This document shows positions 1-9,660 of a stretch of 22,327 nt of DNA, in pieces. The stretch lies in contig QKYT01000243.1 of NCBI GenBank assembly GCA_003550305.1, positions 18,748 to 41,074 on the forward strand. The letters run 5' to 3'. The notes below the pieces were generated by a model. The model did no database searches. It was not told the origin of the DNA and saw only the letters and a list, made by a program, of their open reading frames with translations. The number at the start of each line of letters is the position of its first letter. Position 1 is the stretch's first letter. The position numbers and the translations under genes are program-made. Source of the stretch: Glomus cerebriforme (lineage: Eukaryota > Glomeromycota > Glomeromycetes > Glomerales > Glomeraceae).

Positions 1-189
1 GTCATATCTGATATGAAGATTAGATTTGTTTACAAAAATTTATTTGCATTTTGTGTGTCACATGTCACATGTCATGAAAATTTCAAAAATAGAAATTTAC
101 CGGGTGGTCCGTGAGCAATGAAATTAGCTGTAAAAATTATTTAGTAAAAATTTAAATTTTAAATTTTTGGATATTACCTTCTGTTGAAA

Positions 190-2297
190 ACTCTAATGTA
201 TGAGTTCCTTAATTTTTGATAACTGAATCTTTAACTGGCATTTGTTTGAAATATGCTGTGATCTTAAGAAATTATAAAAAGCAATCTGCTAATATTGTGT
301 TTCTTCCTTCTAATGCCAAAATGACATCTTTAATCAGCTTTAAGATATTTAATAATGTACAGACATCATCAAAAAATTTTTGTTTCTTTAAGATAGACTT
401 TATAGATTCACTTAAAATCTGATTTTCATGATTATCAACAATCTAATTAAGAAAAAAAATATTTTAAATTAATATTTAATTTATTTACATTATTCTAAAC
501 ACATTGATTTGATAAATTTAAAAAAATACATATTGCAATGCATCCTTAAGACACCAAATTGAGCTTATACATTCATATACTATAGTCCATTTAGTTTTGA
601 CATATACTTTTAGGCTTTCTTTCTGAATATTTTTTAATTTAATAGCATCTTTGAGTAATATCATGCTTATGGCAGAATTTTTAAAAATTTTATAATGATA
701 TTTGCTTACCTAACTAGCTTATTCATCTGTTAATTTTGATAATATCAGAACTGATTAAATTAATACAGTATGTAATACATCTTATATTAAGAATGCTTGG
801 ATATTTTTGCAAAATAATTCTGTATGCAGCAGTAATATTGGCGCTATTATCAAATATTATAACAGCAAATTTATTAATTCCAATTCTAACAATAACTTCT
901 TCAATAGTATTAGATATATATTTTGCTGTGTGTCTTTTATCTGAAAGATTCTCAAATTTCAAAAGATATTCCTTTCTTTAACTTATAATAAGCATGAATG
1001 CCCATATACTATTGCCGCTATAATGCCAGAAAACATGTAGATTAAAAATAATGATAATAAGAGTAATACATAACAAGTCATGTGAAGGTACAGTAATGAT
1101 GTAATGGTAAAATACATGAGATCAGATCATGTGATATGCAGTAATGATATAATTAAAATGATATAATTAAATAACATAATTAAAAATACTTAAAAGAATT
1201 AGAAATCTTTAAAGACTAAATAATAGCATAGAAGAATAGTAAAAATTATTAGAATATTATAAAAGATTAGAATAGATTAAATTAGTATTCAAAGATTAGA
1301 AGCATGAGTTGTAAAACATCATTTTATATAAATACAAATGTATTTCCCTTTAGTTACAAGAGTTCCTTTTGATAAAAATAAATAAAAATAAATATTAAAA
1401 ACATAAATACATAATTATTTCCTTTGCAAAAAGACCTGAACATAAAAGTTCTATAAGCTGAAGTAGCATAAATATTTTATTTACATGTTTTTCTTTGTTT
1501 TTCTCTATAAAATAAAATGATGGAGATCTGACCCTATTTCAATATACATTTGTAACAATTTTATCCTTTTTGATCCTTAAACTTATGTTACATTGCATAA
1601 GTCCATCTAACTATCTAATGCTAATTGTAATATAATGTGATAGTAAACAAATCAAATATTAATGCCTTAAACTCTTAATGCAGAAAAAATTAAAACAATC
1701 GACTAATTTTACCAATTATGCAATTAGATTCTTTACTTAATTCATTATAAACTTGTAAATTTATACAAGATAATTCAGCTTCCAATAATGTTCTACTTAA
1801 AATTTGCTGAGTCAGAAGATTATATCCTGGCTGAAGAATTTTGAACATATTAATAAACCATAGATTTTTGATCATACTAAAGAGAACATTACACATTACA
1901 AAAGCTTTTGTTACAGAATAATCTATTTCATTAAAATACCCTTTTCCAATTTGTTATTCTTGTAAAAATTTTAGATAGATACAGTAACTGTTCATTATTT
2001 CATTTTTATTTTTTTTTGTGGTTTATCTACATTACTTATACTTTCTTTTTCATATATATTTTCTTTTCTTTTTTTTCAACAATTCTTGCAAAAAATATAA
2101 AAATATCTTGGGAATATTTTTTTATAATAATTAGCCAAGTGTTCATGCAAAACATGCAGTTTTTCATATTTTCAATTAGTATGACAATAGATACAAATCA
2201 CGGAATAATGTCTTCTTGTTATTTAAGCATACTTTATCATATGATTATCCCAAATTTCTGATAAAGGATGATTACTTTTATTAGTTTCTGTAGACAT
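190..2297 (-). pseudogene. Decayed hAT-family transposase (BED finger, DUF659-like core), C-terminus lost
   Basis: Reading the minus strand from about 2297 gives the same order of parts as the intact hAT transposase at 11676-14054. A BED-like finger (C-x2-C then spaced His residues) lies near 2110-2220 and the pre-catalytic segment at 1690-1950. The RNase-H core spans 720-1010 with an IRC..YC-x-NLI motif, and the region with the conserved K-W pair (R-W in the intact copy) lies at 528-710. A further segment, KKQKFFDDV.., spans 190-442. By eye about half the residues match the intact copy in the core. Frames are broken by stops, for example TGA where Trp is expected in the BED finger, and TAA at about residue 10 of the core segment. 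An AG acceptor at 443-444 and a GT at about 526 mark an intron at the same place as intron 2 of the intact copy. The catalytic dimerisation C-terminus would lie left of the window or is deleted. The subfamily differs from that of the intact element. Any activity is lost. Confidence 0.85.
1011..1689. other. AT-rich spacer inside the hAT relic, no gene seen
   Basis: This stretch separates the first-exon part of the hAT relic from its catalytic core. It is much longer than the 68-bp intron found there in the intact relative, so a decayed insertion is likely. No coding frame, TIR pair or target duplication could be recognised. Two short direct repeats of the form AGTAATGAT.TAAT occur near 1090-1155. 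Confidence 0.4.
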
Positions 2298-2308
2298 TAT
2301 TGAGACTT

Positions 2309-2384
2309 GAGACTTGAAAGAGAAGAAAAATATGCAAAGGATGATAGGAGACTTGAGAGAGAAAAAATATATAAAGGATAATAG
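2309..2384. repeat. Two-copy tandem repeat, about 38 bp
   Basis: Copy one is 2309-2347 and copy two is 2348-2384. Both begin GAGACTTGA.AGAGA and end AAAGGAT.ATAG. The repeat sits just upstream of the hAT relic start and just left of the mariner element. Confidence 0.7.
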
Positions 2385-2421
2385 AACTTCTTTATATAGT
2401 AATATATAATCTTGTAATATA

Positions 2422-2448
2422 CAGACGGTGACCAAAATGATCTGATCA
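2422..2448 (+). repeat. Left TIR of the mariner element
   Basis: Inverted match to 2943-2969, 24 of 27 positions, with TA immediately outside. Confidence 0.9.
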
Positions 2449-2539
2449 CTTTTTAAAGTGAAAAATAATTATATATTATATAATAAAAATAAAAATTTTA
2501 AATCAAATATTTTATTTATGATTTAATTTATTAAATTAT

Positions 2540-2766
2540 AAAAAAATTTTATAACTAATCCTATTCCTATTTGCCTCAATAACTGCTTTAATTCTTCATG
2601 GCATATTATTAATTTAATATTCTGGTGAAAAGTCATTTTACGCATCTTTAACATATCTTTCAAAAACCTTAATATTAGATGTTGGTAGAGTATGCTTATA
2701 AACTATTATTTTCATCTCAGCCCAAATATTCTCTATTGGGTTCAGATCTGAACTTTGGGCTGGCAA
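2540..2766 (-). pseudogene. Tc1/mariner transposase C-terminal fragment
   Basis: The open stretch 2638-2766 encodes the Pro-Ala-Gln-Ser, Asp-Leu-Asn-Pro-Ile-Glu motif typical of the final catalytic block of Tc1-like DDE transposases. The frame stops at 2638-2640, and the recognisable family tail (MP-x-RI-x-AVIEA) continues to about 2540 through further stops. Nothing recognisable as the DNA-binding helix-turn-helix or the first two catalytic aspartates lies between 2766 and the right TIR. Confidence 0.85.
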
Positions 2767-2942
2767 TTATAATCATAAACTATAGTGCCGTGAGTTTTAG
2801 AGGTTTCATTATTTCATTATTTTTGAAATATTTTAGAAAAATTGAAGTTAGGAATATGTTTATCATAATTATAAATACAAAATTACGTGTTATTTACATA
2901 ATAATAATATGTGATATTCTACTTGATTTCAGTAAACAAAAC

Positions 2943-2969
2943 TGGCCAGATCATTTTGGTCACTGTCTG
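2943..2969 (-). repeat. Right TIR of the mariner element
   Basis: Inverted match to 2422-2448. TA follows directly at 2970-2971. Confidence 0.9.
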
Positions 2970-3067
2970 TATTATATATAGTAATTATCTTGTAATACAT
3001 AAATCATGATGTATAAGGTATAACGTATTTATAAATTATACCGATTTATGGCATTACGGATATTATA

Positions 3068-3143
3068 AACTAATTATAATATTGTGAGCTAATTATGATA
3101 TTGCGAGCTAATTACAATATTGCAAACTAATTATAATATTGCA
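3068..3143. repeat. 19-bp tandem repeat, four copies
   Basis: Units at 3068-3086, 3087-3105, 3106-3124 and 3125-3143 follow the pattern A(A/G)CTAATTA(T/C)(A/G)ATATTG. They differ mostly by transitions. Confidence 0.8.
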
Positions 3144-3245
3144 GATTAATTGCAAATTATGAATTATTGCAAATTATGAAATTGCAGATATTTAAATTTT
3201 AAAATCTATAATATTTTGCAATATCGCAAATTGCAATTAATCTGC
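3141..3245. repeat. Inverted repeat, 18-bp arms
   Basis: Left arm 3141-3158 (GCAGATTAATTGCAAATT) pairs with 3228-3245 with one mismatch. The loop is about 69 bp and AT-rich. It could be a small foldback element; no target duplication was found. Confidence 0.6.
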
Positions 3246-3498
3246 AATTATAGTATTGTAACATCATTCTTAGCAAGAGCATAATGTAATAATTTAAGTA
3301 ATTAGTCTATATAATCATTATAAAACTGCAATTATAGAGCATTTCAATCAGATATTTTTAAAATTCTATATAAGATCCAGTACACTATTAAGTCTATATT
3401 ATCTAATTTAAGATTAATAAGAGTGTGTTAGGTATTTGCCAAAAGCTATTGATTATCTGAATAACTATTCCACATATCTTAAAATAGGAATTAGCGTA

Positions 3499-3506
3499 TT
3501 TGGTAA
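3499..3506 (+). repeat. Target site duplication, left copy (TTTGGTAA)
   Basis: Identical to 4868-4875 on the other side of the element. Confidence 0.85.
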
Positions 3507-4867
3507 TAATGTTCTGAACAGATCAGTTCAGATCAGATTTGATTTAAATCTGATCTAATCTGAATCCAGTCTAAAACAAATCTGAACTGATTTGAATCTG
3601 ACTAGATCTGATCTAAACTGATCTGAAACTAATCCAGATTTGAATCAAACTAATCTGGATCTAATTAATCTGAAACTGAACTGAACTGAAACTGATTTAA
3701 ATCTGAAACTGAACTAATCTGAATCTAATTATTTATTTAGTTTTCTAAAAAAAAAGAGAAAAGAGACATTAATTACATTCCCTGAAAATAAAAAAATAAA
3801 AGAAATGAATGAACTAATCTCTTAGTTTGTTTGTTTAAATTCTATTTGTTCAGCTTTGTCCGTTTATTCAGTTTTCTAAAAAAAAAGAAGAAAGACATTA
3901 ATTATGTTCTCTAAAAGTAAAAAAATAAAAAGAAATGAATAAACTAACCTCTTAATTTATTCATTCAAGTTCTGTTCATTTAGCTTCATCCATTTGTCCA
4001 GTTTCTAAAAAAAGAGAAGAGAAATATTAATTATGTTCTTTAAAAATAAAAAAATAAAAAGAAATAAATGAACTAACCTCTTAGTTCATTCATTCAAATT
4101 TCAATTATTTAGCTTCATCTGTTTGTTCAGTTTCCTAAAAAAAGAGAAGGAAGATGTTAATTACATTCCTTAAAAATAAAAAAAAATAAAAAGAAATGAA
4201 CAAATTAATCTCTTAGTTCATTCATTCAAATTTCAATTATTTAGCTTCATCTGTTTGTTCAGTTTCCTAAAAAAAGAGAAGGAAGATGTTAATTACATTC
4301 CTTAAAAATAAAAAAAAATAAAAAGAAATGAACAAATTAATCTCTTAGTTCATTCATTCAAGTTCTATTCATTCAGCTTCATCTGTTCATCCAGTTTCTT
4401 AAAAAAAGAGAAAAGGGAATATTAATTACTTTTTCCAAGATTCCAGTTGTTCAGCTTTATTTGTTCATCTGATTTTCTAAAAAAAAAGAGAAAAGAAAAT
4501 GTTAATTATATTTCTTAATAATTAATAAAGTAAATAAAGAAACAAACTCATCTTTAATTTGTTCAGAAACTGTTCGTTCAGGTTTCTTCATTCGTTCAGG
4601 TTCTGTCTCTAAAAAAAGAAGAGAAAGATCATAAAAAAATAAAAAAATTTTTTTTTATTTTATTGATATTTAATATATGAAGATCTGAATCTGATCAGAT
4701 CAGATCCAGATTTTTTTGTACCATAATTTAATCCAATCAGATCAGATTCAGATCAGATTTATTTGATTCAAATTAGATCCACAGATCTTAAATTTGCAAA
4801 CTGATTTGAATCTGTTTTAGATCAAATCTGTGGATTCAGATCAGATCATATTTTTTTTGGAACACTA
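3507..4867. mobile_element. Non-autonomous hAT-like element with internal satellite, 1361 bp
   Basis: The element is bounded by a perfect 8-bp direct repeat TTTGGTAA (3499-3506 and 4868-4875), the target duplication size of hAT elements. Its ends are short inverted repeats, TAATGTTCT on the left and GGAACACTA on the right (7 of 9 pairing), matching the YARNG terminal consensus known for hAT. Both subterminal zones (about 3513-3725 and 4680-4855) are packed with GATCTG/CAGATC motifs in both orientations, as expected for transposase-binding repeats. The middle is a tandem array of about 130 bp units. No coding frame is present. Removing it restores an open frame in the flanking relic. Confidence 0.85.
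3733..4640. repeat. Satellite-like tandem array, period about 130 bp
   Basis: The landmark TTAGTT/TTAATT starts units at 3822, 3952, 4081, 4213 and 4345, giving spacings of 130, 129, 132 and 132 bp. Each unit holds a TTCATTCA-rich part, AGCTTCATCTGTTTGTTCAG, a run of A then GAGAAG, ATTAATTA and a long A-rich stretch. The units at 4081 and 4213 are nearly identical, so duplication was recent. Partial units flank the array on both sides. Confidence 0.85.
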
Positions 4868-4875
4868 TTTGGTAA
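4868..4875 (+). repeat. Target site duplication, right copy (TTTGGTAA)
   Basis: Identical to 3499-3506; the flanking reading frame resumes here. Confidence 0.85.
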
Positions 4876-5030
4876 AGAAAAGGTCAAGTTTAAACCATCT
4901 ATAAAATCTAAGCATCCTGTCAGAAAAAATGAAGAAACTTTAAAGAAAGATGATACTGTTCACTATCTTCTTGCAATGTGGAATGGAAAGGAGTATGAAG
5001 AACTAGAAAAGAGTCATAGATCTTACATAT

Positions 5031-5852
5031 AGTTCAAGTCTTTATAAAATCTGAAAAATTGTAATGGTAAAGAATAAACCTGTATTATATTATCTTAATG
5101 GAAAATATGCACTATCTTGTAAGTTTGTACAAAAAGAATTCATATTAATAATTAATCTAGAGAAAGTTAGGTATTTACTTAAAGTACATTATCCATATAT
5201 TTCATTTATACTTCTAATAATAAGATAAAAGTATATGCCAAAAAGCATAATAGTTAATATTTCAGTAAAACTGGCTAAATAAATAAGCATGATGTGTACT
5301 TCTAGTCATGCGAAAATAGTATATACCAATGGAAGTATTTACTAAAGTTTATAGCAAAAAAATTTGAATAGTATCTTTTATGTTATCATATGCAAGAAAG
5401 AACATACTGATACATTTTTGAGGATCTATTAGATAAGAAATTTCTATTATGCAAGCCTAAGTTCTTAGCACTTGGATGGTTATAATAAGGAATTGTGTTT
5501 TATATTTGAATTCTAAGGATCTTAGCATTACAGTTTTAATTTGATATTTTATAAGAGAAGTCAGATAAATTTAGATGAACAGAAAATGCATGATCAAAAG
5601 AAGTAAAATATATGCAAGAATCAAGGTATATGTTTTATCAAAATGCCTTATACATGTAACCTTTTTTCCTATATCAGGTATATGTTAATTGAGAAAGGAT
5701 TCTTGAATAAAGCGAAGTCTAACTCTTGAAAGTTCACGTAATTTTAGGTGACCTGAAGTCGCTGAAATTTCTTTGAAAAATTTACTAAAAAATTCATTTC
5801 AGTTTATCTAATAAACAATACTATATGGAATTCTTTATATATAATATTAACA
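5031..5852. other. Intergenic or heavily decayed stretch, no gene assigned
   Basis: No open frame of useful length was found. Short coding-like scraps appear on the plus strand between 5300 and 5500, and a minus-strand run near 5690-5770, but none can be tied to a family. Confidence 0.4.
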
Positions 5853-6693
5853 AGATTCCCAAGAATCTTTGGAGTAAATAAAAGGTAATAAATATAATTC
5901 AGATTGGCCTTTTTGCCTCTTAGTAACTGAAGGCTCATATAGCGGGAAAACTAATATAGTTATAAATCTTATTCTTGGTAATAAACTTTAGCATATGTTT
6001 AAAAAAAAGAGGGGAAAATATATTAAAAATAATGATCTTATATTGATTAGAAAGCATGTTGAATCTAAATAGGAGCTGGTAAAAAATGCTATCCATATTT
6101 TTGTGAATAGCTCTGAGTTATAATGGAAGAATATCTTATTTCAAACAATCAAGACAAAAAAAAATTCTGAATATAAGCAAATTCTTTTCAAAAAGAAGTA
6201 CTATTGTTGTTTTTAAAAATCTCTGCGCTAAATCAAAAAAAATACAAGAATATATTATTCTTTACTTTATTAATAAATGATATTAAAACATCTCACTAAT
6301 ATATGTAACACAAAAATATCAAGCTGTGCCAAAGATAATTCATAAAAATATTTCACATCTAGTCATGTTTCAAGCAGTGTTGTCAAATGACACTGAAATG
6401 ACATTGAAATGACATCAAATGATATTAAATGACATCGATTTTACTATAAGAAATGATAAATGTTATTTGAAAAATAGGCAAATGACATGGTAATTTAACA
6501 ACACTGGTTTCAAGAGAATGGATCTCGTGAAAATATATGTAGAATTGTGCATTAATATATGGATAATTCAAAAAAAAGTATCTAAGATTATTAATAAGCA
6601 TTTGCAAGATAGAAATTTTATAGACTTTGATTTTACTAAACCAGTTGATGATCCATTAGTGATTTATCTTGGCTGGGATACTTCTTTGATATT
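5853..6693 (+). pseudogene. Decayed A32/FtsK-type packaging ATPase-like gene
   Basis: The relic shows the order of parts of viral/Maverick DNA-packaging ATPases. A lead-in segment (KIPKNLW..KVINIIQIGLF) starts at 5853. A Walker A-like motif, EGSYSGKT, follows at 5929-5952, its expected first Gly now Glu. A degenerate Walker B strand, TIVVFKNLC, lies at about 6202-6228, where acidic residues are expected but Lys and Asn are found. A sensor-like segment, IYVTQKYQAVPKIIHKNIS, follows at about 6310-6360. A C-terminal part (FDFTKPVDDPLVIYLGWDTS) ends at 6693. There are frameshifts, for example next to the Walker A motif, many stops, and a 132-bp MITE at 6375-6506. Family knowledge: such ATPases load DNA into capsids of Mavericks/Polintons and large DNA viruses. 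Whether this came from a Maverick or an integrated virus cannot be told; no capsid, polymerase or integrase was recognised nearby. Confidence 0.65.
6375..6506. mobile_element. 132-bp hAT-type MITE
   Basis: A perfect 8-bp direct repeat GTTTCAAG flanks it (6367-6374 and 6507-6514). The ends are inverted repeats, CAGTGTTGTCAAAT on the left and its counterpart on the right (13 of 14), fitting the hAT YARNG terminal rule. Inside are repeated ATGACA motifs at 10-12 bp spacing (6387-6436). Removing the element plus one duplication copy rejoins the ATPase frame. Confidence 0.9.
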
Positions 6694-6762
6694 TTGAAAA
6701 AAAGTATTGTCAAATTTATATTGAATTATAAAATATTATTAGTGAGACCTGAAAATGATTAG

Positions 6763-8720
6763 TCAATAAGTCTTCTCAGGATCTTTATCATTATACCATA
6801 TATAAAAGAGATATATGCCATTTTCTTTACATAATTTATTCTTGAGTTGATTTCATGCTTGATATTTGATAAAATTATTAGAATTTTCTTTACAAAAGAA
6901 TTCATGATATTTTTTATACTGTACACCTTATACTTCGATAGCAAAGTTATGATCATAGTAGAGAATATCAAATTCTAATTCTTTAGGGTATTCTAAAGTT
7001 TTAAGAAAATCAGGTTAGTATATTTTGGATAGTAGTCCAAAATATTTTGCTATAATTTTATGACAAATTTTCATGTTTATATTTACTGCAATATGGATAC
7101 TATGTGTTATTATTTTTAATACTATTAAGTGATATACATATCCGCTGATCTGTGAAATTGGCCTAAATTAAGATTTTGATAAAAATTTAGCTGTAAAATA
7201 GGATTTACGTTATACAAACCTAAATTAAATATGTGTTACATATTTAAACAGTTTAGAATTATCTGAAAATAAAAAAAAATTTTTAATCTATATTTAAAAA
7301 TAACGATAGTAAGCACTTCTTCACTCAATCACTTTTCAATCACTTTTCAATCACTTTTTTGTTAAATGAACCAAAAAAGTTTGTAGGCATATATAGCAGT
7401 TATTTCTTAAACAGTAAGTAAAAAAAATATATTAATATTTGTTATTTATAGGAAAAAAAATCTTTTTATTTATTTTAACTTTAGTTTTCTTTGCTTTTTT
7501 TTGTAAAAATATATGTAAAATAAAAGATATAAGAGTTTCGAAAAGTTTTTTCTTTTTTTTTGTTTAATAAACTAATTTTATACAACTTACTTATTACTTT
7601 TTATTATTATTTTATTAGATTTATTCAATTAAAGTCCTTAAAAAGCAAATAAATTTTTTAAATAAGATAAAAGGATTCTGAAATCTTCTTGAAAATATTT
7701 TTTTTTGGTGAGAAATGTAATTTTAAAATATTTTTTATGATGAGTTTTATGTAAATTATATAATCGTTAATTTCTCAGCATACATGTATGCTAATCGAAT
7801 GATTTTATATTTATTTAAAAGGTGAAAACTTGTTTCAGCTTAGAATCAAAAAGCAATAAGATTGAATCACTGTATGTGGAGATATTAACGATCAAGTAAA
7901 AAAATTAAAAATTAATGCATTGAACGCATTTATTCAACAACCAGTTATTATTTTTGTCCGATTTTAGATTCATTAGATAGGTCATGTTTTCTTCTTTTAA
8001 ATGAATATAAATTCATCTGTCTACTATACGTATAACCCAAGATATTCACAATTTTGTTATGAGAATTATATTCTGATTTTATAATTTTAATGTTACTTAT
8101 ATTAAAAAAATTAAAGTTCAAATAAATAATTGATTTTGCTCATCAGATGATGTAGATCTATCATTGTCATATGACTTTTAATGTTGCTTTCATTTGGCAA
8201 ATCTATTTTGTGGATGTGACACATAATTTCACAAATTGGCGCATATGATTCTATTAATATTCATTACAACATTTCCATAAAAGTGAATTATATTTTTCTG
8301 AGAGATATCTTAAAAGTCAGATCTCTTGTAATTTGAAGATTAAATTTTAAAGAATTATATTTACATACTGAATACTAACTACTACATTGTATGCTATATA
8401 AGCTAGCATTCTATTTATGACATTCTGCACAACTTCACAATAATAGTTGGTTAGTATTAATATAATTTTTTGAGAGACATTTTCCATTCCTTTCATATAC
8501 TAAACTTTTTGCAAATTCTATATTATATTTTAATCTGCACTTTGCACAATAGAGATATCAAGTGTTACTACCTTTTATATTATTAAATGATGCTTACCAT
8601 TCATGGCCTTTCGCGCATTTCCATTTTAAAGGTAATTTATTATTATTATATTTTTCTGACAAACATACCCCTCTTTTATTAAAAGTAATATCTTGGCTTC
8701 CTTTAATTTATGTGATATTT
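6763..8720 (-). pseudogene. Decayed zinc-ribbon/treble-clef plus PD-(D/E)XK-like nuclease gene
   Basis: This is a minus-strand relic of the same family as the gene at 9688-15989. Zinc-ribbon units are visible at 8590-8690 (WKCAKGHEW, then a stop where Asn is expected), about 8400-8560 (a degenerate unit with CAKC and SCAECHK) and about 8270-8300 (LLWKCC). The nuclease-like end lies at 6763-7074: KICHKIIAKYFG, then FDILYYDHNFAIEV, then NNFIKYQA and NQLKNKLCKENG. It aligns residue by residue with the plus-strand copy and keeps the Glu of AIEV that the other copy has lost. In-frame TAA and TGA codons break it. About 1 kb between the two halves (7075-8230) shows no recognisable repeat unit. The hydrophobic plus-strand frame at 8562-8828 is its antisense shadow. 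Confidence 0.75.
7075..8230. other. Unassigned AT-rich stretch within the minus-strand nuclease relic
   Basis: It holds an 11-bp tandem repeat (CAATCACTTTT, three perfect copies, 7326-7358) and long A/T runs around 7430-7740. A decayed insertion is plausible because the relic's two halves lie on either side, but no TIRs or target duplication were found. Confidence 0.4.
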
Positions 8721-8830
8721 TCTAGCATTTGGAATACTATATATCATGATTTTTTATGTAATATAGTAGCCATCATTCTTACTGCCTCCCAAACTTATTT
8801 TGCCAAAGATTTGGATCTTTTTTTGTAATT

Positions 8831-9145
8831 CTTGTAAACTCCTGGATAACTGTTGCATAAAAGTTTTTAAAGTCATAACCATAGTATTTAGAAATTAAGA
8901 ATCCTCAAGATTGCTTTATTATCTTCCTAAACTTGAAAAAAACTTCATTATAGATTAGAGAGTCTAACCCAGAATAGGCAGATCACAATTTTTATCCTGC
9001 AGGTAACAATTTTACTAGATGATCATGCATGCAGATTATGTAGATTTTACAAAAAAAATAAATTATATCATGAATAATATAGTTGAGATAAATGTCTATA
9101 ATTAAAACATTTCTCTGAATTAGTCAGTCAATCCAGTTAAACAAT
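8831..9145. other. Intergenic stretch, nothing recognised
   Basis: Short minus-strand coding-like fragments are present, without a family match or convincing boundaries. Confidence 0.35.
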
Positions 9146-9660
9146 CGTGACTTTTATCCTATCTCTCAATCTTAACACAGTACCTTTTGGTTGATTAAGA
9201 TCATTTATGGATGGTAGTAAGTTATTTCATTTTGCAAATAAAGAAGAGATAAATATTTCACTTGTATTATTTTTGCAATTCAAGGATTGATAAGAAATTG
9301 GTGAAATCATTTCTTACTTGGCAGGTGAAACACAAAATGGCTCAAAATTTGGAGCACTAGTTATAATATTTTTTGCTATAGTTGTGGTCTTAGCCTTAAA
9401 GCAAGAGTAATTCCAATGATTTTTCATCAAATCTTCAGCAGACTCAACCTCATAGCTCCATCTGCGCCATTCATTATAATATACTTTTCTAGGTTTTACT
9501 TCAGTAATCTTTACTAATTTCTAGCATTTGAAGCAGATAGTCATCTGACTTTTATGAACACTAGGTCTATGATATTCATATGGAATATCTCTTAACTCAC
9601 CAGTAGCATGCTCATAGTACGTTTTGGTTACTCCTTGCCCAAATAAGACGAAAAGACATT
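9146..9660 (-). pseudogene. Unrecognised protein pseudogene, one frame with four stops
   Basis: A single minus-strand frame of about 170 codons can be followed from about 9660 down to 9146. It is interrupted only by TAG after ICFKC, TAA after CVSPAK, TGA after SSLFAK and a final TAA. Recognisable composition includes HRPSVHKSQMTICFKC (a possible half of a zinc site), KVYYNEWRRWSYEVESAEDL with many Trp, and GTVLRLRDRIKVTIV. No frameshift is needed, which argues for a real gene that decayed by point changes. I do not know the family. Its upstream end overlaps or abuts the divergent plus-strand zinc-ribbon gene at 9688. Confidence 0.55.

Larger units (their letters stand above)
2422..2969 (-). 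mobile_element. Tc1/mariner element, internally deleted, 548 bp
   Basis: The ends are 27-bp terminal inverted repeats. The left one (2422-2448) starts CAGACGGTGACCAAAATGAT and the right one (2943-2969) reads the same inward on the other strand, with 24 of 27 positions matching. Both ends abut TA (2420-2421 and 2970-2971), the mariner target. Inside, the minus strand carries the end of a DD(E/D) transposase: the motif PAQSSDLNPIENIW at about 2720-2766, which holds the last catalytic acidic residue. After stops there is a tail resembling MPxRIKAVIEANR at about 2560-2600. The first two thirds of a normal transposase are missing, so it can only be non-autonomous. Confidence 0.9.
3416..5027 (+). 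pseudogene. Unrecognised protein fragment split by a transposon
   Basis: Two open pieces join exactly across the inserted element 3507-4867. The left piece (3416-3506) ends with residues IGISVFG. The right piece starts inside the duplicated TTTGGTAA and runs through KFKPSIKSKHPVRKNEE and HYLLAMWNGKEYEELEKSHR to a TAG at about 5028-5030. Together they give about 84 codons with no internal stop, and TAA bounds the left side. The charged, well-structured composition suggests it was real protein, but I do not recognise the family. It lies about 850 bp upstream of the ATPase relic on the same strand, so it may have belonged to the same element. Further coding-like scraps follow but could not be assigned. 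Confidence 0.55.

Noticed and set aside
216..422. 68-residue plus-strand frame
   Set aside because: It is antisense to the hAT relic segment that matches exon 3 of the intact transposase.
2016..2261. Hydrophobic plus-strand frame resembling a membrane protein
   Set aside because: The minus strand here reads the BED finger of the hAT relic.
3733..4640. CRISPR-like array
   Set aside because: Units of about 130 bp are contiguous with no constant repeat and variable spacer structure, and the DNA is eukaryotic.
6759..6971. 70-residue minus-strand frame
   Set aside because: It overlaps the nuclease relic in a different frame from the one that matches the family.
8562..8828. 88-residue hydrophobic plus-strand frame
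   Set aside because: It is antisense to the decayed zinc-ribbon units on the minus strand; the hydrophobicity reflects reversed Lys-rich codons.
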